Position numbers and translations under genes: made by a program
Assembly: GCA_964595655.1 (NCBI GenBank)
Contig: CAZQQV010000011.1
Span: forward strand, 1-33,583
DNA length: 33,583 nt
Reading direction: 5' to 3'
From: Caldimicrobium sp964595655
GTDB lineage: Bacteria > Desulfobacterota > Thermodesulfobacteria > Thermodesulfobacteriales > Thermodesulfobacteriaceae
The notes under the pieces: model-generated
Seen by the model: only the letters and a program-made list of their open reading frames with translations
Databases searched by the model: none
Told to the model about the DNA's origin: nothing
Shown here: positions 15,782 through 24,423 of the stretch, in pieces
How positions within the stretch are numbered: position 1 is the stretch's first letter
How the letters are laid out: each line of letters begins with the position of its first letter

Positions 15782-16474
15782 AAGATCAAGTTCTTCTTTA
15801 CTTAATGTTCTCACCTCGCAGGGTTTTAAATCTCCCAGACTGACAGGTCCTATGGCTATTCTTTTAATGGATAAAACCTTATAACCAAGTTTTCCAAATA
15901 CTCTTTTCAAAAGGTGATATCTTCCCTCGTAAACTGTGATTTCCAAAAGGGTTCTTTCAGAATTTAAGAGAGAAATTTTGGCAGGTTTTGTTTTCCCTTC
16001 TTTAAGTTCTATACCCTCTTCAATGGCCAATTTATCTGCGTCCGTTAAGGGTCTTTCAATTTCGATTTCATAAACCTTGGGGAGTTTCCAGCGAGGATGG
16101 GTAATCCTGTGGGCAAGTTCTCCATCGTTGGTAAGAAGGATAAGACCTTCAGCATCTTTATCAAGCCTTCCAGCAGGAAAAAGGGTTTTATATCCTGGAA
16201 GATCAGAAGGGAGTAAATCAAAAATGGTCTTATCTTTATCTTTCGTGGAAGTAATTACTCCCTTTGGCTTGTAAAATTTATAATAAAAATATTTTTGATA
16301 AGTAAAAGGCCTATTTTCATAAAAAACTATATCCCTTTCTGGATCAATTTTAAAAGAGGGATCTCTTACAATTTCCTGGTTAACCCTTATCTTTTTAGAT
16401 TTAATTAATTTAAGAACTTCCTTTCTTGAGCCAAGACCTAAGTTTGATAAGAATTTATCAAGCCGAATCTTCAT
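15740..16474 (-). CDS. RsuA/RluB/E/F-family rRNA pseudouridine synthase
   Basis: 244 aa. An N-terminal S4 RNA-binding domain (IRLDKFLSNLGLGSRKEV) is followed by the catalytic domain, whose signature GRLDKDAEGLILLTNDG contains the nucleophilic aspartate (GRLD). The second conserved helix reads GRYHLLKRVFG where the family usually has Q-x-K-R-M. It isomerises a uridine in ribosomal RNA; RluB (23S) and RsuA (16S) cannot be told apart here. It begins 7 bases after the polA stop with AGGT just upstream, and its end overlaps the kinase gene on the opposite strand. Confidence 0.9.
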   Translation of the reverse strand: MKIRLDKFLSNLGLGSRKEVLKLIKSKKIRVNQEIVRDPSFKIDPERDIVFYENRPFTYQKYFYYKFYKPKGVITSTKDKDKTIFDLLPSDLPGYKTLFPAGRLDKDAEGLILLTNDGELAHRITHPRWKLPKVYEIEIERPLTDADKLAIEEGIELKEGKTKPAKISLLNSERTLLEITVYEGRYHLLKRVFGKLGYKVLSIKRIAIGPVSLGDLKPCEVRTLSKEELDLLRAQLFREFKDKA

Positions 16475-16481
16475 CTACCTT

Positions 16482-19064
16482 TTAAGCCTTACAATCTGCC
16501 CAGGATTTACCATAAGAGACATTTACCTTAAGGGGAACTGATAAAGAAAGCTCAAGGCCAAGATGACTAAAGGGGCTTGTCATAATCTCCTTTGCCATGG
16601 GTATAATTTTTTCTATTTCCTCTTCAGGAACCTCAAGGAGAAGCTCATCATGCACCTGAAGAAGAATGGAGCTTTTAAGGCCTTCTTTCTTGAGGGCCTG
16701 ATAGAGGGCAACCATGGCTGCCTTCATAAGGTCTGCTGCAGATCCCTGTATGGGTGTATTCACAGCCATACGATATCCTAATTCCCTCACGGTTTTTATA
16801 GGGCTGAAAATTTCCGGAATGTATCTTTTTCTTCCCGCGAGGGTCTGGACATAGCCCTTTTCCTTGGCAAATTCTATGGTTTTTTCAATGTATTCCTTGA
16901 CTTTTGGATAGCGGGCAAAATACTTCTTTATGTATGCATCGGCTGAAGAAGGATCAATTCTCAGTTCTTTACTCAACCCATAGGGGCTCATGCCATAGGC
17001 AATGCCAAAATTTATCACCTTGGCAACCCTTCTCATCTCTTGCGTTACCTTTTCAGGAGGAACTCCAAAAACTTCACAGGCAGTGTGGGTGTGAATATCT
17101 AAGTCCTTTTCAAAGGCAGAAAGCAAATTCTCGTCTCTGGAAAAATGGGCAAGAATTCTCAATTCAATCTGGGAATAATCAAGACTCAAAATATAATGCC
17201 CCTCTTCAGCTATAAAGGCCCTTCTTATGGCAAGCCCCTCTTCCCCTTTTATCGGAATATTTTGTAAATTGGGCTTTTGAGAGCTCAGTCTTCCTGTTGC
17301 TGTGCCTGTTTGATTGAATTCAGTGCGTAGTCTTTTATCCTGTGAAGAGGTTTCTCTCAAAAATACTTCAAGATAGGTGCTTTTAAGTTTATAAAGGGTT
17401 CGATACTGAAGAAGCAGAGGCACAATGGGATGATAATCATAGAGCTCTTCCAAAACCTCAGCATCTGTTGAAGGTTGAGAAGATTTTTGAGTCTTTTTTA
17501 TTTTTGGAAGTTTAAGTTTTTCAAAAAGAATATAGGCAACTTCCTGACTGGAGCGGGGATTAAATTTCTTTCCTGCAAGCTCAAAAAGCCGATTTTCAAG
17601 CTCTTTTAGCCTCTCCTCATATTCCCGAAGAAGTTCCCTCACATATTCAAGATCAATTTTAATCCCTCTTTTTTCCATGGAGTAAAGAACCACACTTAGA
17701 GGGATTTCCACCCTTCTTAACCACTTGAGAAGGCCTTCATCTATAATTCTTTCCTTAAGTTCTTTACCAAGTTGGAGAAGGGATACCCCTTTAAGGCCGC
17801 TCCTCTTATTGTCCTCATTCAAGGTATAATCAAGATATTCAAAGACAAGCTGATTAAACTCATAATTTTTCAGAGATGGATTAAGCATATAGGCTGCTAA
17901 TTTTACATCAAAGGGTTTACTTATTTCCCTCCCGACTTCGTGAAGAAAATCTTTATAATCATAGAGAATAACCTCCCTTTCATCTAAAACTTCCCACAGA
18001 TTGGAATCAGGTTTTGTTAAATAACATTTTTCTGGTGTATAGGAGATGATAAGATTAATACTTTTAAAATTGAAAAGGTCTGCCTTTCCTTTTTCAAGGA
18101 GTAGAGCAACTTGAGCAGGGTTTTCTTTTAATATTAAATTTTTTAACTCAAGAGGTAAGATCTGTTGAGTTTCAAAAACTGGATATTCTTCGGAAAAGGC
18201 AAATTCTTTCAAAAATTTGCGAAATTCAAGCTCTTTGAAAAGTCTTTTTAATTCCTTTAGATTGGGTTCTTTTCGTAAGTAATAAGATAAGTCCTTTGAA
18301 GGAAGGGGAGCTTCAGTATGAAGACGCATAAGCTCCAGATTTTGAAATACAAGCTCCTTGTGTTTTAGAAGATTTTCTCTTAATTTGGCAGGCGTTATCT
18401 TGGAAAGATTTTGATATAGATTGTCTAAATTTTTAAAATTTTTGATAAGATTTTGAGCGGTTTTTTCGCCCACTCCAGGCACTCCTTTAATATTATCAGA
18501 GGGATCCCCGGTTAAGGCTCTAAAGTGAAGGAAACTCTCAGGAGGAAATCCATATTTTTCTTGAAAACTCTTTAAATCGGTAAATTTCTCTCTTATAGGG
18601 TCATAAGCTATGACTCTTTCGCTAATAAGAGATAAAAGATCTTTATCTGGGGCAATCATTAAAATGGGGATATCAAAGGTTTTAATAAAGGTTGCCATAA
18701 GATCATCTGCCTCAAAACCTTCCGCAGAAACAAGGGGAATTCCAAGGGCTGTGACAATTTTTTTGATGTAGGGAATCTGAATTTTTAAATCCTCTGGCAT
18801 TCCTGGTCTTGTGGCTTTATATTCTTCGTATTGAAGGTGTCTAAAAGTGGGGCCCCTTTCATCCATAAACCAGACGATTATTTTAGGGTTCCATTCCTTC
18901 AAAATTTTGAGAATCATTTGGGTGATGCCAAATACCGCTTTTGTGGGGAATCCTTTGGATGTGGCTAAATAACCAGGAATGGCGTAATAGGCCCTGTATA
19001 TAAAGGAGCTTCCATCAATTAAAAGGGCACCTTTTTCAAGAATATCCTTAAGGGAGAGACTCAT
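16482..19064 (-). CDS. polA: DNA polymerase I, proofreading domain apparently degenerate
   Basis: 860 aa. The 5' nuclease domain (about 1-290) shows LIDGSSFIYRAYY, GFEADDLMA and DPSDNIKGVPGVGEKTAQ. The middle domain (about 300-455) lacks the DTET, NxxxD and YxxxD exonuclease motifs; VALLLEKGKA stands where FDTET is expected. The polymerase domain has motif A (LDYSQIELRIL), the O-helix (RRVAKVINFGIAYGMS, with the conserved K, F and Y), and motif C (QVHDELLLEV). So it should polymerise and remove RNA primers but not proofread, as in Taq and several other thermophiles. Its ATG overlaps the stop of the TPR gene (ATGA). Confidence 0.95.
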   Translation of the reverse strand: MSLSLKDILEKGALLIDGSSFIYRAYYAIPGYLATSKGFPTKAVFGITQMILKILKEWNPKIIVWFMDERGPTFRHLQYEEYKATRPGMPEDLKIQIPYIKKIVTALGIPLVSAEGFEADDLMATFIKTFDIPILMIAPDKDLLSLISERVIAYDPIREKFTDLKSFQEKYGFPPESFLHFRALTGDPSDNIKGVPGVGEKTAQNLIKNFKNLDNLYQNLSKITPAKLRENLLKHKELVFQNLELMRLHTEAPLPSKDLSYYLRKEPNLKELKRLFKELEFRKFLKEFAFSEEYPVFETQQILPLELKNLILKENPAQVALLLEKGKADLFNFKSINLIISYTPEKCYLTKPDSNLWEVLDEREVILYDYKDFLHEVGREISKPFDVKLAAYMLNPSLKNYEFNQLVFEYLDYTLNEDNKRSGLKGVSLLQLGKELKERIIDEGLLKWLRRVEIPLSVVLYSMEKRGIKIDLEYVRELLREYEERLKELENRLFELAGKKFNPRSSQEVAYILFEKLKLPKIKKTQKSSQPSTDAEVLEELYDYHPIVPLLLQYRTLYKLKSTYLEVFLRETSSQDKRLRTEFNQTGTATGRLSSQKPNLQNIPIKGEEGLAIRRAFIAEEGHYILSLDYSQIELRILAHFSRDENLLSAFEKDLDIHTHTACEVFGVPPEKVTQEMRRVAKVINFGIAYGMSPYGLSKELRIDPSSADAYIKKYFARYPKVKEYIEKTIEFAKEKGYVQTLAGRKRYIPEIFSPIKTVRELGYRMAVNTPIQGSAADLMKAAMVALYQALKKEGLKSSILLQVHDELLLEVPEEEIEKIIPMAKEIMTSPFSHLGLELSLSVPLKVNVSYGKSWADCKA

Positions 19065-19621
19065 TCCTTTTCAAGCCTTTGTAGATGCTCCTCCAATATT
19101 CTTGTCTGCTCAAGGGCACCCATTCCTTTAAAGATTTTTAGGGCAAGTTGATAGGCCTCTTTTGCAGCCTCTTTTTTTCCTGTTTTTAGGTAGGCATCTC
19201 CAAGGCCTACTAAAGCTCTTCCAGCTCTATGAGGATCCCGATATTTTTCTGCAATTTCAAGAATGCGATGGAGATAGGGAATCATCTTTTCGTATTCCCC
19301 AAGTTCCTTATAGGCAAATACAATTTTTTCTGCAATAATACTTGTACTGATCTCATCCTCAAAATTTTCACAAATATCAAGACAGGCTTTATATGCTCTT
19401 AAAGCCCTGTCAAATTTTTGTCTCAATTGATAGATATCTCCTATTTTTTCAAGCACATTAGCCATATCTGCCAGATTTCCAAGTTCTTGAAAAATTTCTA
19501 AAGCCTCTTCATAAAGGGCAAGGGAATCAAGAATATTTCCCTTTATCCAGGCTTCATGTGCCCTTTTACAGCACTCATAGGCCCTTCTTAAGGCTTCTTC
19601 TTTTTTTATGTCCTCTTCCAT
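19061..19621 (-). CDS. TPR-repeat protein upstream of polA
   Basis: 186 aa, all helical repeats of the tetratricopeptide type: units around AWIKGNILDSLALYEEALEI, IGDIYQLRQKFDRALRAYKA, AYKELGEYEKMIPYLHRI and LGDAYLKTGKKEAAKEAYQL. No signal peptide or membrane helix, so cytoplasmic. The ATG at 19621 is chosen over a GTG two codons upstream because GAGGTGGAT lies just before it and would overlap the GTG. It shares the ATGA overlap with polA, so the two are translated together. Partners unknown; a scaffold role is only a family-level inference. Confidence 0.85.
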   Translation of the reverse strand: MEEDIKKEEALRRAYECCKRAHEAWIKGNILDSLALYEEALEIFQELGNLADMANVLEKIGDIYQLRQKFDRALRAYKACLDICENFEDEISTSIIAEKIVFAYKELGEYEKMIPYLHRILEIAEKYRDPHRAGRALVGLGDAYLKTGKKEAAKEAYQLALKIFKGMGALEQTRILEEHLQRLEKE

Positions 19622-19704
19622 ATCCACCTCGCAAAAGTTTTGATTACTTTACTTTTCTTTAAATCCAAAAAAACCTTTAAGGCTTTTGCCAAAACACTAA
19701 AAGT

Positions 19705-19793
19705 GCAGGCTAAAGTTTGCAAAAAATTCATAAAGGGTAGCCGAGGCTTTAGCCTGCGTAAAATTTCAGCGCAAGCTAAGGCTTTCGGCTACC
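19705..19793. repeat. inverted-repeat element (REP-like) between MCP and TPR genes
   Basis: The core is an imperfect palindrome: 19736-19758 (GGTAGCCGAGGCTTTAGCC plus TGCG) against 19770-19793, with the outer 9 bases GGTAGCCGA/TCGGCTACC exact and an 11-base AT-rich loop. A third copy of the inner part, GCAGGCTAAAG at 19705-19715, is the exact inverse of 19747-19757, so two alternative hairpins can form. GC content is above that of the flanks. Similar GGTAGCC/GCAGGCT palindromes are known to me as dispersed repeats in other bacteria, but I cannot check copy number here. There is no T-run that would make it a clean terminator. Confidence 0.7.
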
Positions 19794-19817
19794 TCAAAAG
19801 ATTTAAAAAACGCCTTT

Positions 19818-21563
19818 TTAAAATTTAAACCTCTGGGAGATTTCCTTTAAACTATCTGCAAGTTCTTTAAGTTTTTCTGCAGTTTCAAGGTTAAGATTGG
19901 AAACTTCGCGCAGATGCTCAACAGCCCTTAAAAGCTCATCCATGGAAGAACTTATGTCTGAGGTATACATGGCAGTCTCCTGTAAGTAAGAATTAACCTC
20001 TCCCACAGTAATAGTTTGTTCTTCTGTTGCACTGGCAATTACATTGGCTGCGTCATTTATTTCATTAACAATGTCCCTGATAGAGTCTATAGCTGAAATG
20101 GAATTCTGTATGTTTTGCTGAACTTCCAGAATCATATTTTCAATGTTTTTGGTTGCTGCCTGAGTTTGTTTGGCAAGCTCTTTTACCTCATTGGCTACCA
20201 CTGCAAAGCCCTTTCCAGCCTCTCCGGCACGGGCAGCTTCAATGGAGGCATTTAAAGCCAAAAGATTGGTAGCTTCAGCAATATTGTTGATGAGATTGAC
20301 TATTTCTCCAATTTTTTTGGAGTCTTCTGCCAATTTTTCCACAACCTCATGGGCCATCTCGGTTCGAGCCTTTGCCTCTTTGGTCATATCGGTAGTTTTC
20401 ATCACACTTTTTGTGATCTCTTGAATAGCTATATTCATCTGTTCAAAGGAATGAGAAACTTCGTTAAGTTTCATATTAATATCCACAATCTTTTGGTTAA
20501 CAAGTTCTGTTATTTGAGAAAGATTGAGAGCAGACTCATCCAATTGTAAGGATTTTTCCTTCATTACCCCAGTTGTATTGAGAAGCTCTGTAAATGAATT
20601 TAGAAGACCTTTAACTAAGTCTATTAAGCCAAGCCGCATTTTCTCAAGAGCATTAATTAAATAACTTAGTTCATCTTCTTTATCATAGCGGAAAGATGCA
20701 GAAAGATCTCCTTCAGCAATGGCTTGTGTTGTTTGGATTACTTCTTTTAAAGGATTTTCAAGATTTGTTTTAATAAAGCGCTGAACAAAATAAAGACTGA
20801 TAATCAAGACAGTAAAGGCTCCGAAGGCAAGAAGGCCAATTACCATATAAAGGCGGTTTAAGTGAGTATCAAGAAAGTATATAAGTTCAAAGGCTCCGTG
20901 TATTTCTCCGGCCTTCCAACCCTCCATAGGGCCACCTGTTAAATCTTTACCTTCGCGGTTTCCCCAGAGCTCATAGGATCTTGCTGGATCTCCATGACAG
21001 ATAAGACAATCCTCTGTTAAAATAATGGGTCTAAATACTCTGATAGCCTTTCGCTCTTTACCTGTAGAAGGATCTTTATACTTCCCCTCAATAACATAGG
21101 TCCCCTTTATTAAACCCTCTTTATATTTTTTCAATACCTCCCTTTCCACTTCATCTGGGGTATTTGCGGGATTTCTTGGATATTCTTTGGGGGTCCTAAA
21201 GATATAACCACCTTCCTTTTCCCCCATCTTAATTGTGCGCATGGACTGAACAACTGGAACAATGTTTAAAAATTGCTCAACCACTGCTTTATACCCAGCC
21301 TCATTCCCCTCAGCCTTTGCCTTTAAAGCTTCTTCCTTTAATTTATTCATTAAATCTTTGAAAACCCCCTTTTCATGAAGGATTCCAAAGTTTTTCCGAA
21401 TATTTTCTCCCTGCAAAATTATACCCTCAGCTCCTAAAATAAGAGTTTTCTTAAATTGTTGATAGGTGTTAATGCTTTGACCAATAAAAAGTAGGATAAC
21501 AATAAAAGTTAAAATTAAGGTAAAAACTAAAAGTAAACGAGCTTTAATGGTCTTAAAACGCAT
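19818..21563 (-). CDS. methyl-accepting chemotaxis protein with periplasmic heme-c sensor domain
   Basis: 581 aa. Helix 1 is about residues 9-29 and helix 2 about 238-262. Between them is a periplasmic domain of the Tll0287-like/DUF3365 type with a c-type heme motif, CLICH at C186-C189-H190. HAMP follows (about 263-315). The signalling hairpin tip reads ATNLLALNASIEAARAGEAG then KGFAVVANEVKELA. It probably senses redox state or a gas and signals through CheA/CheW, which are not in the window. Heme-c chemoreceptors are known in Desulfovibrio (DcrA) and Geobacter. I start at 21563 because AGGAGGT (21576-21570) lies 6 bases upstream; the longer frame starts before it. Confidence 0.93.
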   Translation of the reverse strand: MRFKTIKARLLLVFTLILTFIVILLFIGQSINTYQQFKKTLILGAEGIILQGENIRKNFGILHEKGVFKDLMNKLKEEALKAKAEGNEAGYKAVVEQFLNIVPVVQSMRTIKMGEKEGGYIFRTPKEYPRNPANTPDEVEREVLKKYKEGLIKGTYVIEGKYKDPSTGKERKAIRVFRPIILTEDCLICHGDPARSYELWGNREGKDLTGGPMEGWKAGEIHGAFELIYFLDTHLNRLYMVIGLLAFGAFTVLIISLYFVQRFIKTNLENPLKEVIQTTQAIAEGDLSASFRYDKEDELSYLINALEKMRLGLIDLVKGLLNSFTELLNTTGVMKEKSLQLDESALNLSQITELVNQKIVDINMKLNEVSHSFEQMNIAIQEITKSVMKTTDMTKEAKARTEMAHEVVEKLAEDSKKIGEIVNLINNIAEATNLLALNASIEAARAGEAGKGFAVVANEVKELAKQTQAATKNIENMILEVQQNIQNSISAIDSIRDIVNEINDAANVIASATEEQTITVGEVNSYLQETAMYTSDISSSMDELLRAVEHLREVSNLNLETAEKLKELADSLKEISQRFKF

Positions 21564-21569
21564 ATTTAG

Positions 21570-21576
21570 ACCTCCT
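21570..21576 (-). promoter_or_regulatory. ribosome binding site fixing the chemoreceptor start
   Basis: AGGAGGT, 6 bases before the ATG at 21563. It lies within the longer reading frame, so the first seven codons of that frame are not expected to be used. Confidence 0.75.
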
Positions 21577-21587
21577 GTTAGCATTTT

Positions 21588-22676
21588 TTAAGTATTTAAC
21601 ATAGATTCTTCATATTCCCTCCAAAGAGATTGAAGAGAAACTTCACGAAAAGAAAAGTCTTCATAATTAAATAAAGTTTCCCTTTCTTTTTGAAGCTTTT
21701 CTTTGTGTGAAAGAAGTTCCTTTCCTTTAATGTTTTTAAAAATTTGAATAATTAAAGCCTGAGATTGAGGTTTAGCCTTGGGAAAAAGGCTAAGAAGCCT
21801 GAGATAGGGACCATTTTTTATGGCTTGAGGGTTTTTTTCAGCAATCCGCATAAGAGCATAAAGGGTTGATATTTCATATTCTGGATAGAAGAGAAAACCA
21901 AAGAGATTTTTTACAAAGGCACTGTATGTGTCCCCTGTTTCTCTGATTATTTCACCTACTGCCTCAAGGGCTCCCCAGGGAGAGGAGGCAGAATCTGCAC
22001 TGGCATAAATAAGCCTTTTTATCAAATCAAGAATTCTTTGGGGCTCCCTTTGATAAAGCTTTTTAGCAATCTGTCCCATAAGGTAGGCACACTTTTTTCT
22101 TATAACTTCCTCTGGATGATAAAGAAGTTTTTGTAAAGTGTTTATATTTACAGGTTCAGAAAGGGCATATTCAATTAGCTCAGAAAATCTATTTTCTGCA
22201 ACAAGGGCTTCTGCTTCCTTTCTTGAAAGTCTCTTTTGAAAGCCTTTGGGGCCCTTTTCAGAAACAGCTTGATGTGCCTCTTTAATTAAAGTTTTTTTTC
22301 TTTCTTTGGACTTTAATTCTTCAAGATCCTCGGCAAGCTTGATAAAACAGAGGGCTCCCTTTATTTTTCTTCCTTCATAGACTGGCTCCCCAGGGATAGT
22401 GTGGCTTATGGGATCGTAATTTTCAAGCCAGATTTCTTTGTAGTCCTCATTGGGGATAAGATCCAGTGCAAGATCAAGATCTCCTCCGCAGGCTATAAAA
22501 AGTGCCTCAAGAAATGCAGCTCCTCTGCTAAAGCCTGTTTCATCAACCACATATACTGCTCCGCATTTACATATACCTGACTTGTAATCGGATAAACTAA
22601 TAGAGAGAAAACTTGGTCTGGCAATGAGGTCCCCACAAAAGGGACATTGAGGTGGCTTAGGAATTTTTAGCTTCAT
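21588..22676 (-). CDS. zinc-ribbon plus HEAT-like repeat protein of unknown function
   Basis: 362 aa. Residues about 8-45 hold a CPFC pair and a CKC pair (C-x2-C ... C-x-C), a likely zinc site, then a conserved-looking block GAAFLEALFIACGGDLDLAL and LIPNEDYKEIWLENYDPISH. From about residue 165 to the end there are HEAT-like helical pairs (LLYHPEEVIRKKCAYLMGQI, SPWGALEAVGEIIRE). The second half recalls the DVU0298-type proteins of sulfate reducers; this is memory, not a search. The ATG at 22676 is preferred over an upstream TTG. It has no ribosome site, overlaps the TPR gene by 20 bases and is probably translated by re-initiation. Confidence 0.65.
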   Translation of the reverse strand: MKLKIPKPPQCPFCGDLIARPSFLSISLSDYKSGICKCGAVYVVDETGFSRGAAFLEALFIACGGDLDLALDLIPNEDYKEIWLENYDPISHTIPGEPVYEGRKIKGALCFIKLAEDLEELKSKERKKTLIKEAHQAVSEKGPKGFQKRLSRKEAEALVAENRFSELIEYALSEPVNINTLQKLLYHPEEVIRKKCAYLMGQIAKKLYQREPQRILDLIKRLIYASADSASSPWGALEAVGEIIRETGDTYSAFVKNLFGFLFYPEYEISTLYALMRIAEKNPQAIKNGPYLRLLSLFPKAKPQSQALIIQIFKNIKGKELLSHKEKLQKERETLFNYEDFSFREVSLQSLWREYEESMLNT

Positions 22677-23271
22677 AAAGAAGTTTTTCAAACTCAGGGT
22701 TTACAGGGTAACGAAGTTCTTTGGCCTTTTGAAGAGAGGATCTTGCCTTTTCAATCTCTCCTTTATAATAATAAGCCACTGCTAAGTTATTATAAATGGT
22801 TGCCATAGATGGGGCAAGCTCAAGAGCCTTTTTTAAGACCTCAATTGCCTCATCGTATCTTTCAAGACCTATCAAAACTGTGGAGAGATTTACATAGGCA
22901 GAAGGATTATTTGGATTGATTTCTATGGCTTGTCTGTAACATTTTTCTGCTTCCTCAAGATTTCCAAGTTGAAATTCTATCAAACCAAGATTATTCCAGG
23001 CTTCGTAAGAGCGAGGATAAAATTTTAAAGTAAAGGTAAAGGCCTTTTTAGCTTCTTCCAAATCCCCCTCTCTTGCAAAGATAACACCTAAATTAATCAT
23101 GGCTTCAAAATGAAAGGGATCAAGTTTTAAAACCTTTTTAAAGGTTTCCTTGGCTTCTTGCAATCTTCCAAAATTGAGGTATGCTATGGCAAGCCTATGT
23201 TGAGCCCATACTGCATGAGGATTTTCCATGGCCTCTTTTTCCAAAATTTTTAGAATTTCCTCTTGGGTCAT
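22657..23271 (-). CDS. TPR-repeat protein, first gene of the chemoreceptor cluster
   Basis: 204 aa with five regular 34-residue tetratricopeptide repeats covering nearly the whole protein, each ending in a proline (LKLDP, LKFYP, IEINP, LELAP, LRYP). No signal peptide. The ATG has an AAGGAGGT site 4 bases upstream. It overlaps the zinc-ribbon/HEAT gene and precedes the heme-c chemoreceptor, so the three may act together, perhaps as a protein-interaction module. That is context inference only. It is divergent from mltG, with 39 bases between the two starts. Confidence 0.85.
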   Translation of the reverse strand: MTQEEILKILEKEAMENPHAVWAQHRLAIAYLNFGRLQEAKETFKKVLKLDPFHFEAMINLGVIFAREGDLEEAKKAFTFTLKFYPRSYEAWNNLGLIEFQLGNLEEAEKCYRQAIEINPNNPSAYVNLSTVLIGLERYDEAIEVLKKALELAPSMATIYNNLAVAYYYKGEIEKARSSLQKAKELRYPVNPEFEKLLYEAKNS

Positions 23272-23310
23272 CGCTACCTCCTTAATTTGACTTTAAGGAT
23301 AATACAAAAA

Positions 23311-24423
23311 ATGAAGATCTCAAGGCATAAAAAAATATTAGTTTTTCTGCTTCTTCTCTTTCATATATTTTTATTCATTGGTTTATATCTTGAGGGCTTA
23401 GAGCCGGTCTCCAAGGATAAGAATTTGCCTGCCGAGATAATAGAGATTAAAAAAGGGGAAAATTTGTGGAGCATAGCGCAAAAATTAAAAGAGGCAGGGA
23501 TTATCAGAAATCGCATAGTATTTATTTTGGAGGCCTTAAGAAAGGGGGTTCACCGGGAGTTTAAGGCTGGGGAGTATGCCCTTTATCCCTGGCAAAGCCT
23601 TGAGGAAATCTTTGAAATTTTTAAAAAAGGAAAGGTCTATCTCCATAAAGTGACCATTTTTGAAGGAGCAACCCTCTGGGAAATTGCAGAAATACTTGAA
23701 AAAAATAATATCACCTCAAGGAAAAAATTTTTATCCCTCACCACCAATGAAGTATATGTGAAAAAACTTGGTTTCCCTGGGCCTACTCTTGAGGGGTATC
23801 TATATCCAGAAACCTATTTTTTTGCTAAAGATTCAAGTCCCGAACTGGTCATAAAGGTTATGACCGATAAGTTTAAGGAAGTTTGGAGAGAGTTAGAGCC
23901 TTTAGCCAGAGAAAAAGGCTTTTCTATGAAAGAGGTTGTCACACTTGCCTCCATTGTTGAAAAAGAAGCCTTTTATGAGGATGAAAAACCCCTTATTGCT
24001 GCAGTTTATCTGAATCGATTAAAAAAGGGTATGCCCCTTCAGGCAGATCCAACAATTAACTACGCCTTAAAAAAATTTAGAAGACTCACTTACAAAGACT
24101 ATTATGGTGTTAAAAGCCCTTATAACACTTATTTACACAATGAGCTTCCACCTACCCCTATTGGGAATCCAAGTAAGTCCTCTATGCTTGCTGTTTTAAG
24201 ACCAGCCAAAGTGAAGTATCTTTATTTTGTAGCTAATGGGGATGGAAGACACATTTTTTCCCGAACCTATAAAGAACATCTTGCAGCCATTGCTAAAATA
24301 AGAACCAAAGAATCTCTCAAAGAAAACAACGGAAGTTTGGAGGGAACTTTGGAGGGCTCTTCAGAGGAAGTCAGCTCAAAGAGGTCTGAAGCCAGCTCTC
24401 ATACAAGAGAAAAACTTCTTTAA
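23311..24423 (+). CDS. mltG: endolytic peptidoglycan transglycosylase MltG (YceG)
   Basis: 370 aa from the ATG at 23311. A cytoplasmic stub and membrane helix (about residues 8-28) are followed by a LysM-like region (IKKGENLWSIAQKLKEAGII) and the YceG catalytic domain. The catalytic motif is LASIVEKEA, with E217 and E219, followed by YLNRLKKGMPLQADPTINYA. It cleaves nascent glycan strands at the inner membrane. I chose the internal ATG because the longer frame would add 16 residues before the helix and would overlap the divergent TPR gene. The last 35 residues are Ser/Glu-rich and overlap rsmA on the other strand. Confidence 0.92.
   Translation: MKISRHKKILVFLLLLFHIFLFIGLYLEGLEPVSKDKNLPAEIIEIKKGENLWSIAQKLKEAGIIRNRIVFILEALRKGVHREFKAGEYALYPWQSLEEIFEIFKKGKVYLHKVTIFEGATLWEIAEILEKNNITSRKKFLSLTTNEVYVKKLGFPGPTLEGYLYPETYFFAKDSSPELVIKVMTDKFKEVWRELEPLAREKGFSMKEVVTLASIVEKEAFYEDEKPLIAAVYLNRLKKGMPLQADPTINYALKKFRRLTYKDYYGVKSPYNTYLHNELPPTPIGNPSKSSMLAVLRPAKVKYLYFVANGDGRHIFSRTYKEHLAAIAKIRTKESLKENNGSLEGTLEGSSEEVSSKRSEASSHTREKLL

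Noticed and set aside
19640..19828. 62-codon + strand frame rich in Lys and Phe
   Set aside because: It runs through the inverted-repeat element, has no ribosome site, and its composition reflects the AT-rich repeat.
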